A DNA stretch of 64,000 nucleotides from Coemansia sp. RSA 487. Taxonomy: Eukaryota > Kickxellomycota > Kickxellomycetes > Kickxellales > Kickxellaceae. The stretch lies in assembly GCA_027577595.1 (NCBI GenBank), contig JANBRJ010000002.1, forward strand, positions 248,001 through 312,000, given 5' to 3'. Below are positions 11,602-23,911 of this stretch, piece after piece (within the stretch, counting starts at the first letter, position 1; the number at the start of each line of letters is the position of its first letter). The translations under genes and the position numbers were made by a program. The notes beneath the pieces were generated by a model. It was not told the origin of the DNA and did no database searches. It was given only the letters and a program-made list of their open reading frames with translations.

Positions 11602-14231
11602 TTAGAAAAGATCATCTGGTAAGGCAGGGCTTTTTGATCCACCACCTAGTTTCATTGCACCGAGACCCTTGCGCCGCTGCGTGCCTGTTGGCGGTGTGGT
11701 GGTGGTGGTGGTGGTGGTGTTACTACCAGATAATCCTGGCTTTTTCAAAGCAGGCTTAGAAAGCTTGAGTGGTGTTTTGGTCACTGGCGCTTGTGGGGGC
11801 GTAGAGGGTATGGCAGCGGAAGGCTTGATAGTGCTTGTCATTGTCATTCCGCCAGACTTACGTCCAGAAGATGGTCCTCTCGTGTTCGGTGATGTAGGTG
11901 ATATAGCAGTCGGTTGGTTATTTGGGGTAGAGATCTCTGTGTCCCAGTCGTCGTCCTCATCCCAGGCATTACCGGTATTGCCCTCCCAGTCATCGTCATT
12001 AAACTCCCAGCCGCTCGACGTATCATTCACTTTTGGCGCTGCCGATGCTGCAGCTACAGTCGAGAACGGTTTGGAATTAACGGGGTTGACTGATGTGCCA
12101 CCTGTTCCAGCAGATTCCGCTTGGATATCCAAGCTCGTTTGCTGCTGCTGCTGACTAATTGGCAATGATGATGCCAGCGACAGTGCTCCGCTTATTGTAT
12201 TAGATAAAGAGGACACTGCCCAGCCGCTCCATCCATCAGAGGCAGCAGCCATGTTGGCTGCCGCTTCAGTCTGAGCGTTCATGCTCGCAGCGGTGGATGA
12301 CCCTGGCGCTGATACAATATCAGACTGTTTTCCACCTGCCGAGGAAGCAGAAGCAGCAGTAGCAATGTTTGATGGGGTCGACGCCACCTTCTTCATAGCA
12401 GTATCAGGCATGTCCTGCGAATGTGTCTCAACACGGGCAACCATTGCATTGATTGCCTTTAATGCGGCTACACGCACGGGCTTTTCACCATCCACGAGCA
12501 AAAGAGAGATCGTGGGGATGACACGGCGAGCAATGTCGACTGGGTCCCACTTGGCCGCACACGCGTTGGCCACAGCCAGAGACGCGGACCGCACAGGCGG
12601 GAACGGATCACGAAGCGCTTGGAGGAGTGCTGGGCAGATGACGTAGCGCTGCGACGATTCGCTGACTCCGCCGTCTTCCAAATCCAGAACGCCTTTCTTT
12701 GCAGTGCACAGCTTACCAATACAAATCAGCGCATTCGTACGGATCCCTGGCTCCGGATCAGCAATCATCCGCACTAGCTGCTTGACTAAATCGTTGTTCA
12801 GAACCTTCTGTCCAAGCTTTGGCGCAATGGTCAGCGATGCCTTGACTGTTGCTTCACGAATCGCAGGTGCTGCATCCATGAAGCCTGTAACAAAGTCGGG
12901 AAACACTTTTTTGCTCACGACGCTTGTAGGAATCGCCGCAATAAAGCTCCCGATGTGCTCAAGCAGACTGAAACGCAATGCACGGTCGTTGGATCCAAAC
13001 AGCTGTACAATCGCAGGGGAAACATGCTCATTGTATTCCTCTTCATTCAGCCCTTTACCGATCTGTATGATACTGCTGAGAACCTTGGCTCCACCGCCGC
13101 CAAACTCCATGAGCTTGAGCAACTCGGGCAGGATCTTGAATTTGCAATAGATGTGTGGAAACCCCTCGATGACAGAGGCCAACCCGGAGAAGAATTTGGC
13201 TTTTTCGTCTTCCTCCTTGACTGCAATGTTCTCCAAAAAGATGCTGGTTCTGATAAATTCAGAGTCAAAGAACGAATGGGGACGCAAGGCAGACTGCAGG
13301 AGCTCGCTGGGAGTCAAGCGTCGCCGCAGATCGGTGACTAGCATCCGCTGGTACATTGGCCACAGCGCTTTTGGAATGGTGCCCTGTGCGTGCAACTGCG
13401 CTGCCGATGTGAGAGTCCCATTGTACACTTGGTATATCAGACATGCAAGCCCCCAGCCGTCAATAGCGCCGAGCTTGCCATCTTCCACGCTGCCCCAACT
13501 TAGGCTCTGTATCTCAGGAGACATGTGTGCGGCATATCCTGGGATCGCAGCCGTGTAATGGCGGTATATCTGCGAACAAGACGGATCCCCGCTCAGTACA
13601 TCCACAAGCTCAAGCCCACCGAGGCGCCACTCGCCAGCTTTTGTCACAAAGACTGATGCTGTCGACACATTTGCATGCACCAGCTTGCAATCCTCATTGA
13701 CAAACCGTAGTGTCTCCACAATCTTATATAGACCCCAGCGCTTGAGTTCGTCGTCACAGCCATCGGAGTCCAGCGAGAGAGAAAGCGGAGTAACTCTTTC
13801 TGTAGCTATATATATCGCATCCGCGGTCTCTGCGCCGTCCAAGTAGCGCAGAATGCCGGGGTGTCGTAGAGTGCGCATGCGCTTCAGTGCGTTCTGCGCA
13901 ACAGCTGTGTAGCTGGATCCCCTGGCTTTGTTATAAACAAAAACTGTAGCTTCTCTCTTCCCATTCTAAAGCCGAAAATTCAGAAAAAAGTATTGTTTAG
14001 GATTAGTGTGCGAAAATGCATTCTTTTTCTCATTTGAGACATGGTTATACTGGAGTCGTGTGAATGCGATGAACCTACAGTACTAAGTGAATTGTGTTGT
14101 TCCCAAATCGAATTCCCTGTATCTTGTTCAACTTTGTCGCCGATTGTGAAGTGAAAGTCTGGGATACCGCTGCCGCCAATACCACCAACCTTGGACAGCG
14201 TGGAAAGCAAGTAACTTGATAAGCCCGACAT
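11602..14231 (-). CDS. SCY1-like pseudokinase (SCYL1/Cex1 type), two exons
   Basis: Exon 1 is 14231-14079 and exon 2 is 13965-11602, with a 113-nt phase-0 intron 14078-13966 (GTAGGT to TTTAG); the spliced product is 838 residues. The join places FTIGDKVEQDTGNSIWEQH before NGKREATVFVYN, the usual SCY1 start. The kinase-like domain (~20-290) is catalytically dead by sequence: LVHANVSTASVFV replaces the HRD loop and RLGGLELVD replaces DFG. HEAT repeats follow (~340-570), then a Ser/Ala-rich linker, an acidic Trp-containing stretch (GWEFNDDDWEGN) and a basic RRKGLGAMKLGGG element near the end. In other organisms this family works in COPI retrograde traffic and tRNA export at the nuclear pore. The call is strong; the exact donor is inferred. 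Confidence 0.92.
13966..14078 (-). other. Intron of the SCY1-like gene
   Basis: 113 nt, GTAGGT donor and TTTAG acceptor, phase 0. Both flanking frames are required for the conserved SCY1 N-terminus. Confidence 0.8.
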
Positions 14232-14654
14232 TTTTCTTTCTTGTTTGCTCTGGCGACCTCACGAGTACCGATTGTATTAACAAGAATTGTGGGTAGATTT
14301 AAGGCAAATACACTTGCAATAAATAATTTATAGAATGCATAAAAGTGAAGCCTAGAGGAAAAAAAAAAAGAAATAAAAGAACAAGTGAAGAAAAAGGTCC
14401 AGAGTTTTTAGAGTTGTATCCCTCCTTCCTTTCATGCAGGGGCCAATTACTGCCAAAGAAATAATGTATCTTTTTTCCTTTTCAGATGTTAGTTTTTGAT
14501 AACCAAAAATGGTTTGACAAAAGCAAAGCTTTATGTATCTAGAGATGAAAATTGGGAGAATGAAAAATATAAAACAAACTAGAAAGAGCTTCAAGTATTG
14601 CAAAAGCGTGAACATTAAATATTCGATGCAGTGGGTTAAAAACAGCCTATAGAT
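14232..14654. other. Intergenic stretch between two minus-strand genes
   Basis: AT-rich, no gene seen. It should hold the SCY1-like promoter and the terminator of the next gene. An A-rich run lies at 14359-14378. Confidence 0.55.
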
Positions 14655-17104
14655 TTAGAAGCCAGCAATCGGAATGGTGCGAGTAGCCTTGGGTGTAGCA
14701 TTTGCAGCCATGTCAAAGTAGAGCATTCCGACACCGACCAGCGTGCCCACTCCAAAGCCGACAATGGCGTAGCTTGTGTACCTTGCCCAGCCCTGTACGT
14801 AGTAGTCGTTACCTGCTGTTTCGCTTGTTTCGCTTCCGTGGTCAATACCAGAAGCATATGCTCTTTTGTCGTCACTAGGTCTATACATAAAAAAATCCAA
14901 CAATACCAACAAAAGTCCTTATGTGGAATTATATAACAGGTGTACAACAACGTTAGTGAAGCAGGGAGGGGAATATGATCTCTTGAAATTCTTCCCTTTT
15001 CTGCAATCTATGCACATGCCAATCTGACATTTTGGATTAAGCTTGTCAGCAAACATACCTTGTTGCATCAAGTCGGTGGTACTCGGCACCAAACTGGTCA
15101 AAGCTCTTGATCGGGCAAAGGATAGTCTGCTCCAGCGCAGCTTCAGCCTGTGCTCTTTGCACAGCAATCTCGGATGCGGCAGGGTCAGTCTCTGCTGGCC
15201 GGTGCACAATGATCGGTGACACTGTCCGGATCGAGGCAAACGGCGACAGCTTGCCTGTTACTGCTGCTGGCGAGGGCGACAGTGGACGCGACGTGTCCGA
15301 AAGGAAGAGACTATAGCCGTCGGACTGTTCGGAAAGGAAAGGATGCGTGTACATTTTTTGCTTTCCGAGTGACGGCGACATTGGCACAATCGTATCTGCA
15401 TCAACAGAGTCGTCGGCGTTCATCCGCCTGCGCACAGCCGACGGGGAAGTGCTACTCTGTGCACTCTGGGTCTGCTGCTGCTGCTGCTGCTGCTGTCTTT
15501 TGAACTCCTCATATGTTGGGAAGTGGGCGTTCCTGGGTCTGCTCCCCGAGTCGCCAGCAGCCTGTAAACGGTCGTTCATATTACGATGACTGTGGCGGTG
15601 CTGGTAGTAGTAGGACGGTGTCGCAGTCGACGAAAGAGCAACGTCTGAAAAATGGTCAAAGTTCGCAGTAAACTGCTTGCGAGGCTCCGACGATGGGTGG
15701 TAGCACGGCTCACTGATCTTGGATATATTGCTGGGCGAATGCGACTGTTTGTAATACGCCCCAGATCCACCCACTCTATTGCCACCGGATCTGATGCGAG
15801 AAGATCCCTTGCGTCGTGAGTTGCTCGATGCGCCTTTCGCTGGGTTTCCCGAGAGCGCCGACGAGGCCGCCGACGAGGCAGTTCCTCCAGACGAAAGCAG
15901 ACTGGCCACGCTCTCGCGTAGCAAGTGCACTGCCTGCTGTTCCTCGAGATCGTCGTACTCAGGATCCCAGCGGCTGGCGCTACTGCTGATGATTGCCTGT
16001 GGCTGCGGATAGTTTGCAAGCTCGTTTTGCTGCTCAAGAGGCTTTTGCTGGTGGTACTGCGCATCGATGGGGATTTGGAATTCTGCACCCTGCCGATCGC
16101 CTGTGGTCCACTTGTCGCTGTATGGAGCCGCAACCTGCTTGCCCTTCCTTCTGGAACCATTGTCGTCATTGCTTCCAACCGCTGAATCAGGCGGCTCTTC
16201 TTCGGTGTCAGTCGAGGTCAGCGAAATGACGCCGCTGCTGCTCTCGTTGCCAATAGCCACCCATTGATCTACAACAAACGGCACAAGTGCAATGGCATCG
16301 ACCAGCTGTTTTTTTGTTAGAATACAGGCTTTTTTGTCAGCATAACAGGTGGCAAGTCTTACTGCTCAGCGAAAGGAAATGTGGCAAAGGCAAACATTAT
16401 TTTCCTAGCTTTCTAATTCTCTAGGCATCTGTCCCGTGTTTCTATTTGCGGATGGGTCATCTCCAGTCAGCTGAGTGTGGAGAAAGAGACAGGAAATGCT
16501 AGCTGAGATGAGAAAGGGACGGAATGGCGTAAGCATCAACGTGTGAACGCAAGCGATGTTGGCCAGGGACGATTCACAGCCTTTAGTTCCATCCATTCGG
16601 GACAAAATGCTTTTATAGAAAGATAGCAATTCTTGAAATGCTGTAGTAAGACGAATAGATGCTCAGGGGGGGAGACAAGCAGCATAACGGAGCACAAGAT
16701 GAAAAAGAAGGGGGTTTTTTCACCACGAGCAAATAAAGCAAGGAGCGTAATAAAAGCGCATGCTTACCACTGGGAGTCAGGTGCCCGCTCACGTAGGCAG
16801 AGGTTGACAGCGAGTCCAAGGGGCCAGATACAAACGCAGAATGCGCTGCCGCCGTGTTCCTGCTCTGCTGTTCGCGAAGTGCGTTGATATCCGCCAGCAC
16901 ACCGCCTCCCGTGTACTCTTGCTGCTGCTGCTGCTGCTGCTGCTGCTTTTGTTTGCGGAGCTGTTCGCGAGCAGCACTTCGTGAATGGTAGTTTATCGGT
17001 TGCTGCGTGTCGGTTGACATATCGCGGCGAGAAGCCGGGAGGCGGCTCTCCTTCTTTCGAGCACGGCTATAGGCTAGCGATGGTGGTGGTGGCGATGACG
17101 ACAT
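14655..17104 (-). CDS. Unknown poly-Q protein with C-terminal membrane helix, multi-exon
   Basis: Best model: exons 17104-16768, 16640-16578 (63 nt), 16268-15059 and 14880-14655, giving 611 residues. The last join (AAG|GTATGT, then TATAG) is firm: it turns GAEYHRLDAT into RPSDDKRAYASG without a frame break. The first join (GTAAGC) is also good. The middle micro-exon, AFQELLSFYKSILSRMDG, fits phase and looks helical but is less certain; skipping it (16768 directly to 16268) also keeps frame. The protein starts with a basic helix and a run of Gln (~QKQQQQQQ), has long Ser/Arg/Gln-rich disorder with a second Gln run, and ends with one hydrophobic segment, YAIVGFGVGTLVGVGMLYF, followed by ~20 residues: tail-anchor-like. 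I do not recognise the family. The start could instead be the ATG at 17020. Confidence 0.6.
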
Positions 17105-17867
17105 GAGTGTAGAAGCGCGAGACAGAACGGAAAGAGTGGGTATGTGTGTTGTTATATTCTTGGGATGGTCTGTAAAGCAAAAGGATATATGGAACGAGTG
17201 CAACGTGCCGCTCTTTCTGCTGCTTTTGGATACAAGAAAAGAAAGAAAGAAATAGCAAAATGAAATGTATTTGGAAGAGAAAAAGTCAGAAGAGAAAAGC
17301 AACGACACAAAAACGATGATGTGTCCTCCCTCTCCTTTATACCTGGATTCTTTTGTGCTTTGGGGGCAGAGGATGTTGCTCTTTTTGCTGCTCTCTCTCG
17401 CATGTTTTCTTTTGCAAGATATTAAAGCAAACAGCATAAATCCTGATGCTTTCGTTGCATGTTCAAAGAGGGAATCTTTGCTTGCTTTGCCCGGTTTATG
17501 CTGCGAACGCTACTTGCTAGCCAAAGAGGATGTGCAAGAGCCAGAATAAAGCGTGGGCAGGAAAAAAAAAACAAATCCCTAGTTGATAGCTGGTCACCTG
17601 AGCTGAAATTGGATATGCAAAATGGCGGAGCCTGTGTGTTATGACTGGCTGCTTCGTTATTCAATGCCTTCTGGCTGAGACCCACCCCGTCCTCAACAGA
17701 TGTTCCGCTTTGCGCGGATCCATCTTGTATGATCTGCTGCCGTCCGTGCAAAATGTAGTCGCGAAGAGTAATAGAATTACAAATAGTAAAAAAGAAAGCC
17801 CTACATGCAGTTTTATGGAAGCGCCCTACTGGTTCTTTGTCCCGCTGTCGTTGCCTAGCTGCCTGCG
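17105..17867. other. Upstream region of the poly-Q gene and 3' flank of the ERT1-like gene
   Basis: No gene seen. A minus-strand TATAAAGG lies at 17334-17341, about 230 bases upstream of the ATG at 17104. Confidence 0.55.
17334..17341 (-). promoter_or_regulatory. TATA box of the poly-Q gene
   Basis: Reads TATAAAGG on the minus strand. The same octamer precedes the small secreted peptide at 9063-9070. Confidence 0.45.
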
Positions 17868-19317
17868 TTACAGAATAGGTAAAAAGTTACCGATGATCGC
17901 CATCGGGATGCCAAACAGATCGCGCTTGATCGTAAACGAAAAAGCACACGGCACAATGGAACCGTCGGGCCGAACCAATTTGCACTCGGACATCACAGCA
18001 TGCTCCGAATTCTCAAACGCATGGACCGCGAACTGCTCCCAGTAGACAACCGCAGACTCCACGTCCATCAGCTCAAAGATGAACCGCTTGCCGTTGATCA
18101 ACTGCTGCCGGTCCCACTGCGTCAGGATCGAAAACTCCTTGCCGACAAGGACGATCTCGCCTGAGCGTCTCCACACGACCGTTGGCGTTCCAATGAATCC
18201 TATGAGCTTCTCGTACTCTAGCAGCGCCCGCTGAAGCGATTTTTCCATAAAGATCAGATCCTCGCGGGTCAAATTGCGCAGCAAAGCGACCAGCGATGGC
18301 CGAAAGTGTGCAATGGCCCGGCTCACGCGCATAACGTTTTTCTTGTCCATCCGTGAGCTGATGTGGCTGAAGAAAAAATGGAACCCGTTGTAGTACTTGT
18401 AGGGCTCTACCACCGACGAGTACACCTCGGCCGGACTGTGCGTGTACACTGGGTTAAGGCCGTATACCGCAGGGTCGGACGTTGGCGGTCGGCTCAGCTG
18501 GCGATGTGATTCTTCCGACACTATCTGCGACAGAGGTGGAGGCGATGACTGGACTGTAGTGAGGGCTCCTTGTTGTCCTGCTGCTGATGTGGTAGCTGGC
18601 AGTGGTAATGGTGCCAAATTGTTGCTGCTGCTATTCTGTCCGTGCATCAGCGGCGCCATTGGCCATGACTCTCGGCTTTGCCGGTCCATGTTTACGTAAT
18701 GTGAGCTCTGGTGCTGTGGCTTCTGGGAATTTGCAGCAGCCCCATCCACCACTGCCGAGGATAGAGCACTGTTGCCTATGTTTCCTATGGTCCCGGTCCC
18801 ACTTGCGTTTGGCAGAGGAAGAAAGGCGGATAGCGGCTGCGATGGTGCTGCAGCCCAGAGCGAGTTTGGTATAGATACAGTATTATTTACACCGAGTGTG
18901 ATTCCTTGCTGTTGCTGTTGCTGTTGCTGTTGTTGCTGTTGTTGCTGCTGATGGGCTCCCTGGTTAGCAGAAATACCTGAGCCGTCTCCAGCTGGACTTA
19001 GCGGGCTGGTTGAGTACACCGGGTATGATAGCATGTTTGACAGTATGGCGTACTCGAGGTTGATGGCTTCTGACCCAAAGTTTGCAGCTGACGGTGTCGT
19101 TCGTAATATAGACGAATCTAGCGACTGCCGGTGCTGTACGAGGGCAGGAGAGATGGGATCTGATGATGCTGATAACGGGATGTTGGCGTGGTCAGTCGGT
19201 GCAGCAGATGCGGAACTTGATACAAGCCCGGGCGATGGTATTACTGACGGGTATCCAGCAATCTGCGATATTCCGTGGAGCTGAGGCAGTGCTTGTTGTT
19301 GTTGTTGTTGCTGCTGC

Positions 19318-19348
<31 letters not shown>

Positions 19349-21830
19349 CTAATAACGGCACTAGAAAATTCATCAGGAAATGGATAAGATGCAGTGCTTA
19401 GCAATACATGAAAATGTGTATAATTACTGGGAACCGAGTTTCAGAAATGCATGCAAGGTTGCCAAGACAATAGGCAATGTGCCACTATACAGAACCAAAA
19501 ATTTGAACAAAAGGAAATAGGGAGGAAACTGAGGAGGATAAAAGCTATTATGTCTGAGTACGCAAAGGATAAACCTAGAAGCAATATAGAGCGAAACACC
19601 TTCTATCCTCTTCCTACCAAGTATCTGGAATATGCAGGCTAAGCAGTATATGCCGACAAGTAAGCAGGATAGAATATACGTGTATGTATATATTGCAGGT
19701 ATATATAGAGCGAGGAGGAAAGGAGGAAAGGAGGGAAGGGGGGAAGAGAAATAGGAAAGCGAACAAGCAAAGTAAAGATAGAAAAAAGGAGATAATGTGG
19801 TTGATGTGGACTTGCTGATTTACAGACAAACGGCTTGTCTTTGTGTCCTGGAATAGAGCGTGTGGAGAGAGTGGACTGTTGTATCTTTTAAGCAAAGTGG
19901 AAGTAGGATGGGAAAGGCAGGGAATGTGGGAAGCACCATGTTCTTTCTGCAAGCTAGACAAATGCAATGGATATATGAAAAATATCCCAAGAGTAGAAAG
20001 AGGAGTTGGCCAGTGCGCTCTGGACGACGGGGGTTTGCTTGCCTTGGTCATGCTTGAGCACTTGCTGCTTTCTGTTATATTTTTGTTATTCCGTTTTGGC
20101 TGTTTACCTTGGAGTGCAACAAAAGAGATGGCTAAAGGAGGGGGATATGCATCCTGTAGCGCAATTGCACGCTTGTCTGCATGAGGCCTGCTTTGGAGAT
20201 GTTTGTGGATGGCAGAGAGAAAGAAAGATCATGAAGGATGGCCGCAAACAGGCGAGCCGTGTTTTGAAGGAGAATGTGGATATGGTGGTGCACATAGGAT
20301 AAATTCCAGGTTTATTGACGGGACGGCAAGAACGCATTTCGTCCAGCCATGCTTGGGAGAACAATTGACCTAGCATATCTGTTTTCATGGGCAGCAGCGT
20401 GAAAGCGTTTGTTCTCTCAATGTGTGTCCAAAAAAGAAAACGCGGGTGCCATACAGAATACATGGCATTGGGACTGGTGACAGCAATTAGAAGATCTTTC
20501 CACAGATACTGGAGACAGGCCAGGAGCACCTTTTTTCATTTGCAGTATTGACGAGACAGCACATTGGAGCTGTCGTTGTCAGGCCGGGAGAGGTGGGGGG
20601 AAGAGATGTGAGCTTGTGACTCTTTCTGTATCTGCACAATGCCATTTTCAAGCAGGCAAGCATATGCTTCTTTTTTATTTGCTAGCCAAAAAAGGAACAG
20701 GCACGGCACCATTTGTCAACTGCAGACAAAGCACAGCAGGAGGTTTAGGAGAAAAGGAGATTTTTCATGTTTCATGATTCCTGTTTTTTTTTCTTGGTGG
20801 ATGCTGTAAACACATGAAACTCTTCGGTTGTCATCTTGAAGCATGCTCTATTGGACAGAGAGCCTCCTCCCCCTATGCTGTTGCTACATGAATTTCCAAC
20901 GGAGCAGGTGCTAGAAGCCAGATGTCAAGAAAGAAAGGATTGACCGCATGCACAATAGTGAGCTGGCAAGGCTCCCTCTAAAGGGGCAAAAATGCCCTTG
21001 ACGCAGATAGCTGTGATATGTGTTATCGATGGTGCGATTTTCTCTGGAGCGGCGATGTGCGATCGGTGATTGATAACACACGCCGCTTCAAAGAGATGAT
21101 ACAATCAGTATCTTGGCTCCTTTCGATTCCGCACTAGCTTGATGCTACCGATCAGGTGGATGCAGTTGTCAATGGCAAGAAGCAGAGAGTATCAAGCCTC
21201 AAGATCTCCGAGCTGGACAAGCTCTGCCAGAGCATTGCAACAGCACGAATACCAGCAATTTAGTCATGCAAACAAAAAGAGGCTCATGCCGACCAAAAAA
21301 GAGGGCTTACCTTGCTGACCAGAGGATTCGCTTGGACGGGCGATTAGGAGGGCATTTATTGATGCTGGCGGGTCTATCTTCTTGTCAATAGCAGCGTCCG
21401 TAGCAGCAGAAGAATCGCTTAATGGTGGCGTCGGTTTCTGGGTACTCAAGATAATGTTCTCGGCATCGATCAGGTACTTTGCCTTTTTGCGTACGCCGTC
21501 AACGCATGTATCGGCGGTTCCTTTCTTCACACATCGCACACACGGACGGCTGTCGTCACATGTCAGATGAGATTTCTGGCAGTGGTTACAAGCGCGGACA
21601 GTTTTTCGTTTCTTTCGTTTCTGGTTGGGCTTCTGATTCTGCTTCAGGGTTCTCGGCTGGCTGCTGTCAGCAGCTGGAGAAGGGCAATCGTGATGCGAGT
21701 CGGATTCGCTGTGTGGCTGGTCCAATGGCCCAGAATTCGGTGACAGTGAACGATCCATTGCATCGATGTGGGGGAGACACGGCGCAGAGTTGAGAAACGC
21801 AATGGACGTGCGCTCGTATCGCTGCGGCAT
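17868..21830 (-). CDS. ERT1/AcuK-like Zn2Cys6 transcription activator with PAS-like domain
   Basis: Two exons, 21830-21311 and 19360-17868, phase-1 join (CAAG|GTAAGC to TTCTAG), 670 residues. Exon 1 carries the zinc cluster C-X2-C-X6-C-X5-C-X2-C-X8-C (residues 81-109), preceded by KRKKRKTVRA and followed by DGVRKKAKYL; this flank is typical of the ERT1/RDS2/AcuK group. Exon 2 opens with about 18 Gln, has a second Gln run, and ends with the PAS-like region (~526-670: EYEKLIGFIGTPTVVWRR, TIKRDLFGIP, ending GNFLPIL) that is the hallmark of ERT1/AcuK. In yeasts and Aspergillus these proteins activate gluconeogenic and respiratory genes on non-fermentable carbon. The DNA-binding and PAS parts sit far apart yet match one family, which supports the join. 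An alternative start is the ATG of MDRSLSP, 24 codons in. Confidence 0.85.
19361..21310 (-). other. 1.95-kb intron of the ERT1-like gene
   Basis: Donor GTAAGC, acceptor TTCTAG. No convincing coding exon is seen inside; the open frames look accidental. A minus-strand TATATATA lies at 19700-19707. An ATG sits in frame 14 nt before the exon 2 codons (19373-19371), so a transcript starting inside the intron could encode a protein without the zinc cluster. Confidence 0.65.
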
Positions 21831-23458
21831 CAAGAGAGTGTGGCTACTGCTCTGTAGTGTTACTAGTAGCAGGAAGAACCAGGGAGGAGGATAGAGGGCA
21901 AAGAAAAAAAGTGATACGTCAAGTAGGAGCCATGAAATAAAAATAGACTCGTAAGAGGAAAAAAAAGCACACCTGCTTTGTATTTTTTGGCCGTCGTCCA
22001 GTATCAGCTATAATGTTGATCAGAGACAAGTCCGATGGAAGGTAAGGTGTTGGGTAAAAGTGTAAGAATAGGAAGCCACGCAGACACAGACAATACAGAG
22101 CACATATGAAACAGAGATATAGAAGAGCCAGAAACAGGTAGAAGAGGAGAAAAGGGGGCACAAGCAACTGTCTCCCTCATGTGTGGGATACGAGGAATTT
22201 TTTTTTTTGGCAAAGCCCAACAAATGAGAGCTATCTTTTTTCACGGCTTGTGGATAAAGCAATTAATCGCGTCTTCTTTTGGACGGAGAGTTGTTGGACC
22301 CACCAGCCAGTGGTTGTTTTTGTTCTTGTCTTTGGTGATTACAGCTGTAGGGCCAGCAGTGGAGCACACCTTGGTTACAGGCTAGCGCTTCTAAACAACA
22401 TCTGAAGGGGAGGAGCTGTGAAGCGCGGCTTTACTGTTCCTGGGACATGGTGTCGCCACACAATGGGTGCGTACGTGCGCACTGCTTGCGTCTCACTAAG
22501 CCCGGCGGCGAGCCAGACAATGGGTGTAATAATGGAAAAAGGGGGGTTGTACGGCTCTCACTTCTTTCTCTCCGCTTTTGCAAAGTCAGCAAATACGCGG
22601 GGGAGACGCCGATTATACAAGACAAAACGCCTCCAATTTCCACGTCTTTCATAGCACTGTCAGCAGCATACAAGTAATTTGAATATGCACAACGCAGGGA
22701 GGGAAGTGGAAGGCAACTGACACAAACAGCAGTCACTTTTCAGAGCTCAGCACGGGGCAGCAGAGCTCTCTGGTGTGCAGGAAAAGCATTCCGAGTATCT
22801 GAAAATGCTGTCGGGAGATACCGGAACAAAACGGTTTGCGACGGATCTTTAATATCATGCCAATGCATACAAGACTTTTAGAATATGAATTGCGCAAAAT
22901 GTTTAAATTGCCGCCGCTTTCTAACGACGAAAGGGACAGATGAATCTGTCCAACTTGCGTCGGTTCACTCCTTCTTTGCATCTGTGTGTGCCTATTCACC
23001 GCTTGTGCAAGAGACACCCTGACTACTGCCTGCAAATGGACCGTTTGGTGTTGCCAGGCTTTTTTCTTCAGCTCAAATGCACAATTCCACGCATCGTCCG
23101 TGTTAATGTTTGTCTTTTCGGCTTTTTGACATTGGTCACATTACTGGAGAAGAGGGCAATTTATGCACCGGTTGCATGTTCGAAGCACGGCACCGGCGCC
23201 GAATTCTTTGGATGTTGCCGACTAGTGAAAAGTGCTTCTGCTCGCTATTTAAAGAAGATCAAGCAATCTTGCGCATTCAGCAGTCACATGCTCCCCCCCA
23301 CAAACACAAGCAGCTGCATGCCCACGCCAACACCAGGGTTTGTTTTTGGCCGTGCTCCGCTAGATGAACGGCGCATTATATACAAAGTAGCGTCTATTTT
23401 TATTCAGTCTTCTTTCTCGCATATAGAGACCCTCCAGCTAGCACATCTAGCCAGAATA
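21831..23458. other. Divergent upstream region of the ERT1-like gene and IES6
   Basis: About 1.6 kb without a recognisable gene. Near the ERT1-like start a donor-like CAGGTGTGC (minus strand, about 21975-21967) and several acceptor-like CTAG/ACAG sites before the ATG suggest a spliced 5' leader, unproven. A plus-strand TATA lies at 23377-23382, close to IES6. Confidence 0.5.
23377..23382 (+). promoter_or_regulatory. TATA box of IES6
   Basis: TATATA, 77 bases upstream of the IES6 ATG. Confidence 0.5.
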
Positions 23459-23911
23459 ATGCCAGCACACAAACGCGGCAAAAAGTCACGGCCCAGCAGC
23501 GCTGCAGAAACACCCACACAGCCACAGGACCCGCGCGAGGGCGAACCACTCGAGAGCTTCAAGAACACGGGGATCAGTAATCTGTACAGCGTGGCCAAGC
23601 CGTTTAAGAACCCTGCATACAAGAGCACTCGGCGGTGGAAGAACCTGAAACAAGTAATTGCGCAGGAGCAGCAGTCTGGGGCCAGCGAGCTGCCTGTCGA
23701 TTTCCCGGTGTACTGGAACATTGATGCACCGCCGTCGCTCAAGCCCCAGAAAAAGTACTGCGATATCACGGGGCTGCCCGCAGCGTACGCCGACCCAAAG
23801 ACCAACATCAGGTACTACTCGGCTGAGGTCTACCAGATCGTGCGGACGCTGCCACCAGGCACTGAGCAAGAGTACCTGGCTCTGCGCAGCGCCCACGTCA
23901 CGCTAAAGTGA
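23459..23911 (+). CDS. IES6: INO80 complex subunit IES6 / INO80C
   Basis: 150 residues from the ATG at 23459. The open frame extends upstream without homology, so I start at MPAHKRGKKS just after a TATA box. The N-terminus is basic and disordered. The middle has FKNTGISNLYSVAKPFKNP and RRWKNLKQV, typical of IES6/INO80C. Residues ~107-140 form a YL1-C motif: KKYCDITGLPAAYADPKT followed by NIRYYSAEVYQIVRTLPPG. Length is close to human INO80C (192) and yeast Ies6 (166). IES6 pairs with ARP5 on the INO80 remodeler and is needed for its nucleosome sliding. The DusA-type gene follows in the same direction 234 bases on. Confidence 0.94.
   Translation: MPAHKRGKKSRPSSAAETPTQPQDPREGEPLESFKNTGISNLYSVAKPFKNPAYKSTRRWKNLKQVIAQEQQSGASELPVDFPVYWNIDAPPSLKPQKKYCDITGLPAAYADPKTNIRYYSAEVYQIVRTLPPGTEQEYLALRSAHVTLK

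Noticed and set aside
20104-20529. 141-residue minus-strand frame inside the ERT1-like intron
   Set aside because: Cys/Leu-rich with no family pattern, lacks good splice sites in phase, and matches the chance frames around it.
22431-22736. 101-residue minus-strand frame upstream of the ERT1-like gene
   Set aside because: No start context, no family pattern and no conserved-looking segment; probably leader or promoter DNA.
23160-23205. GTTCGAA-like box considered as a tRNA gene
   Set aside because: No A box, acceptor stem or cloverleaf could be drawn around it.
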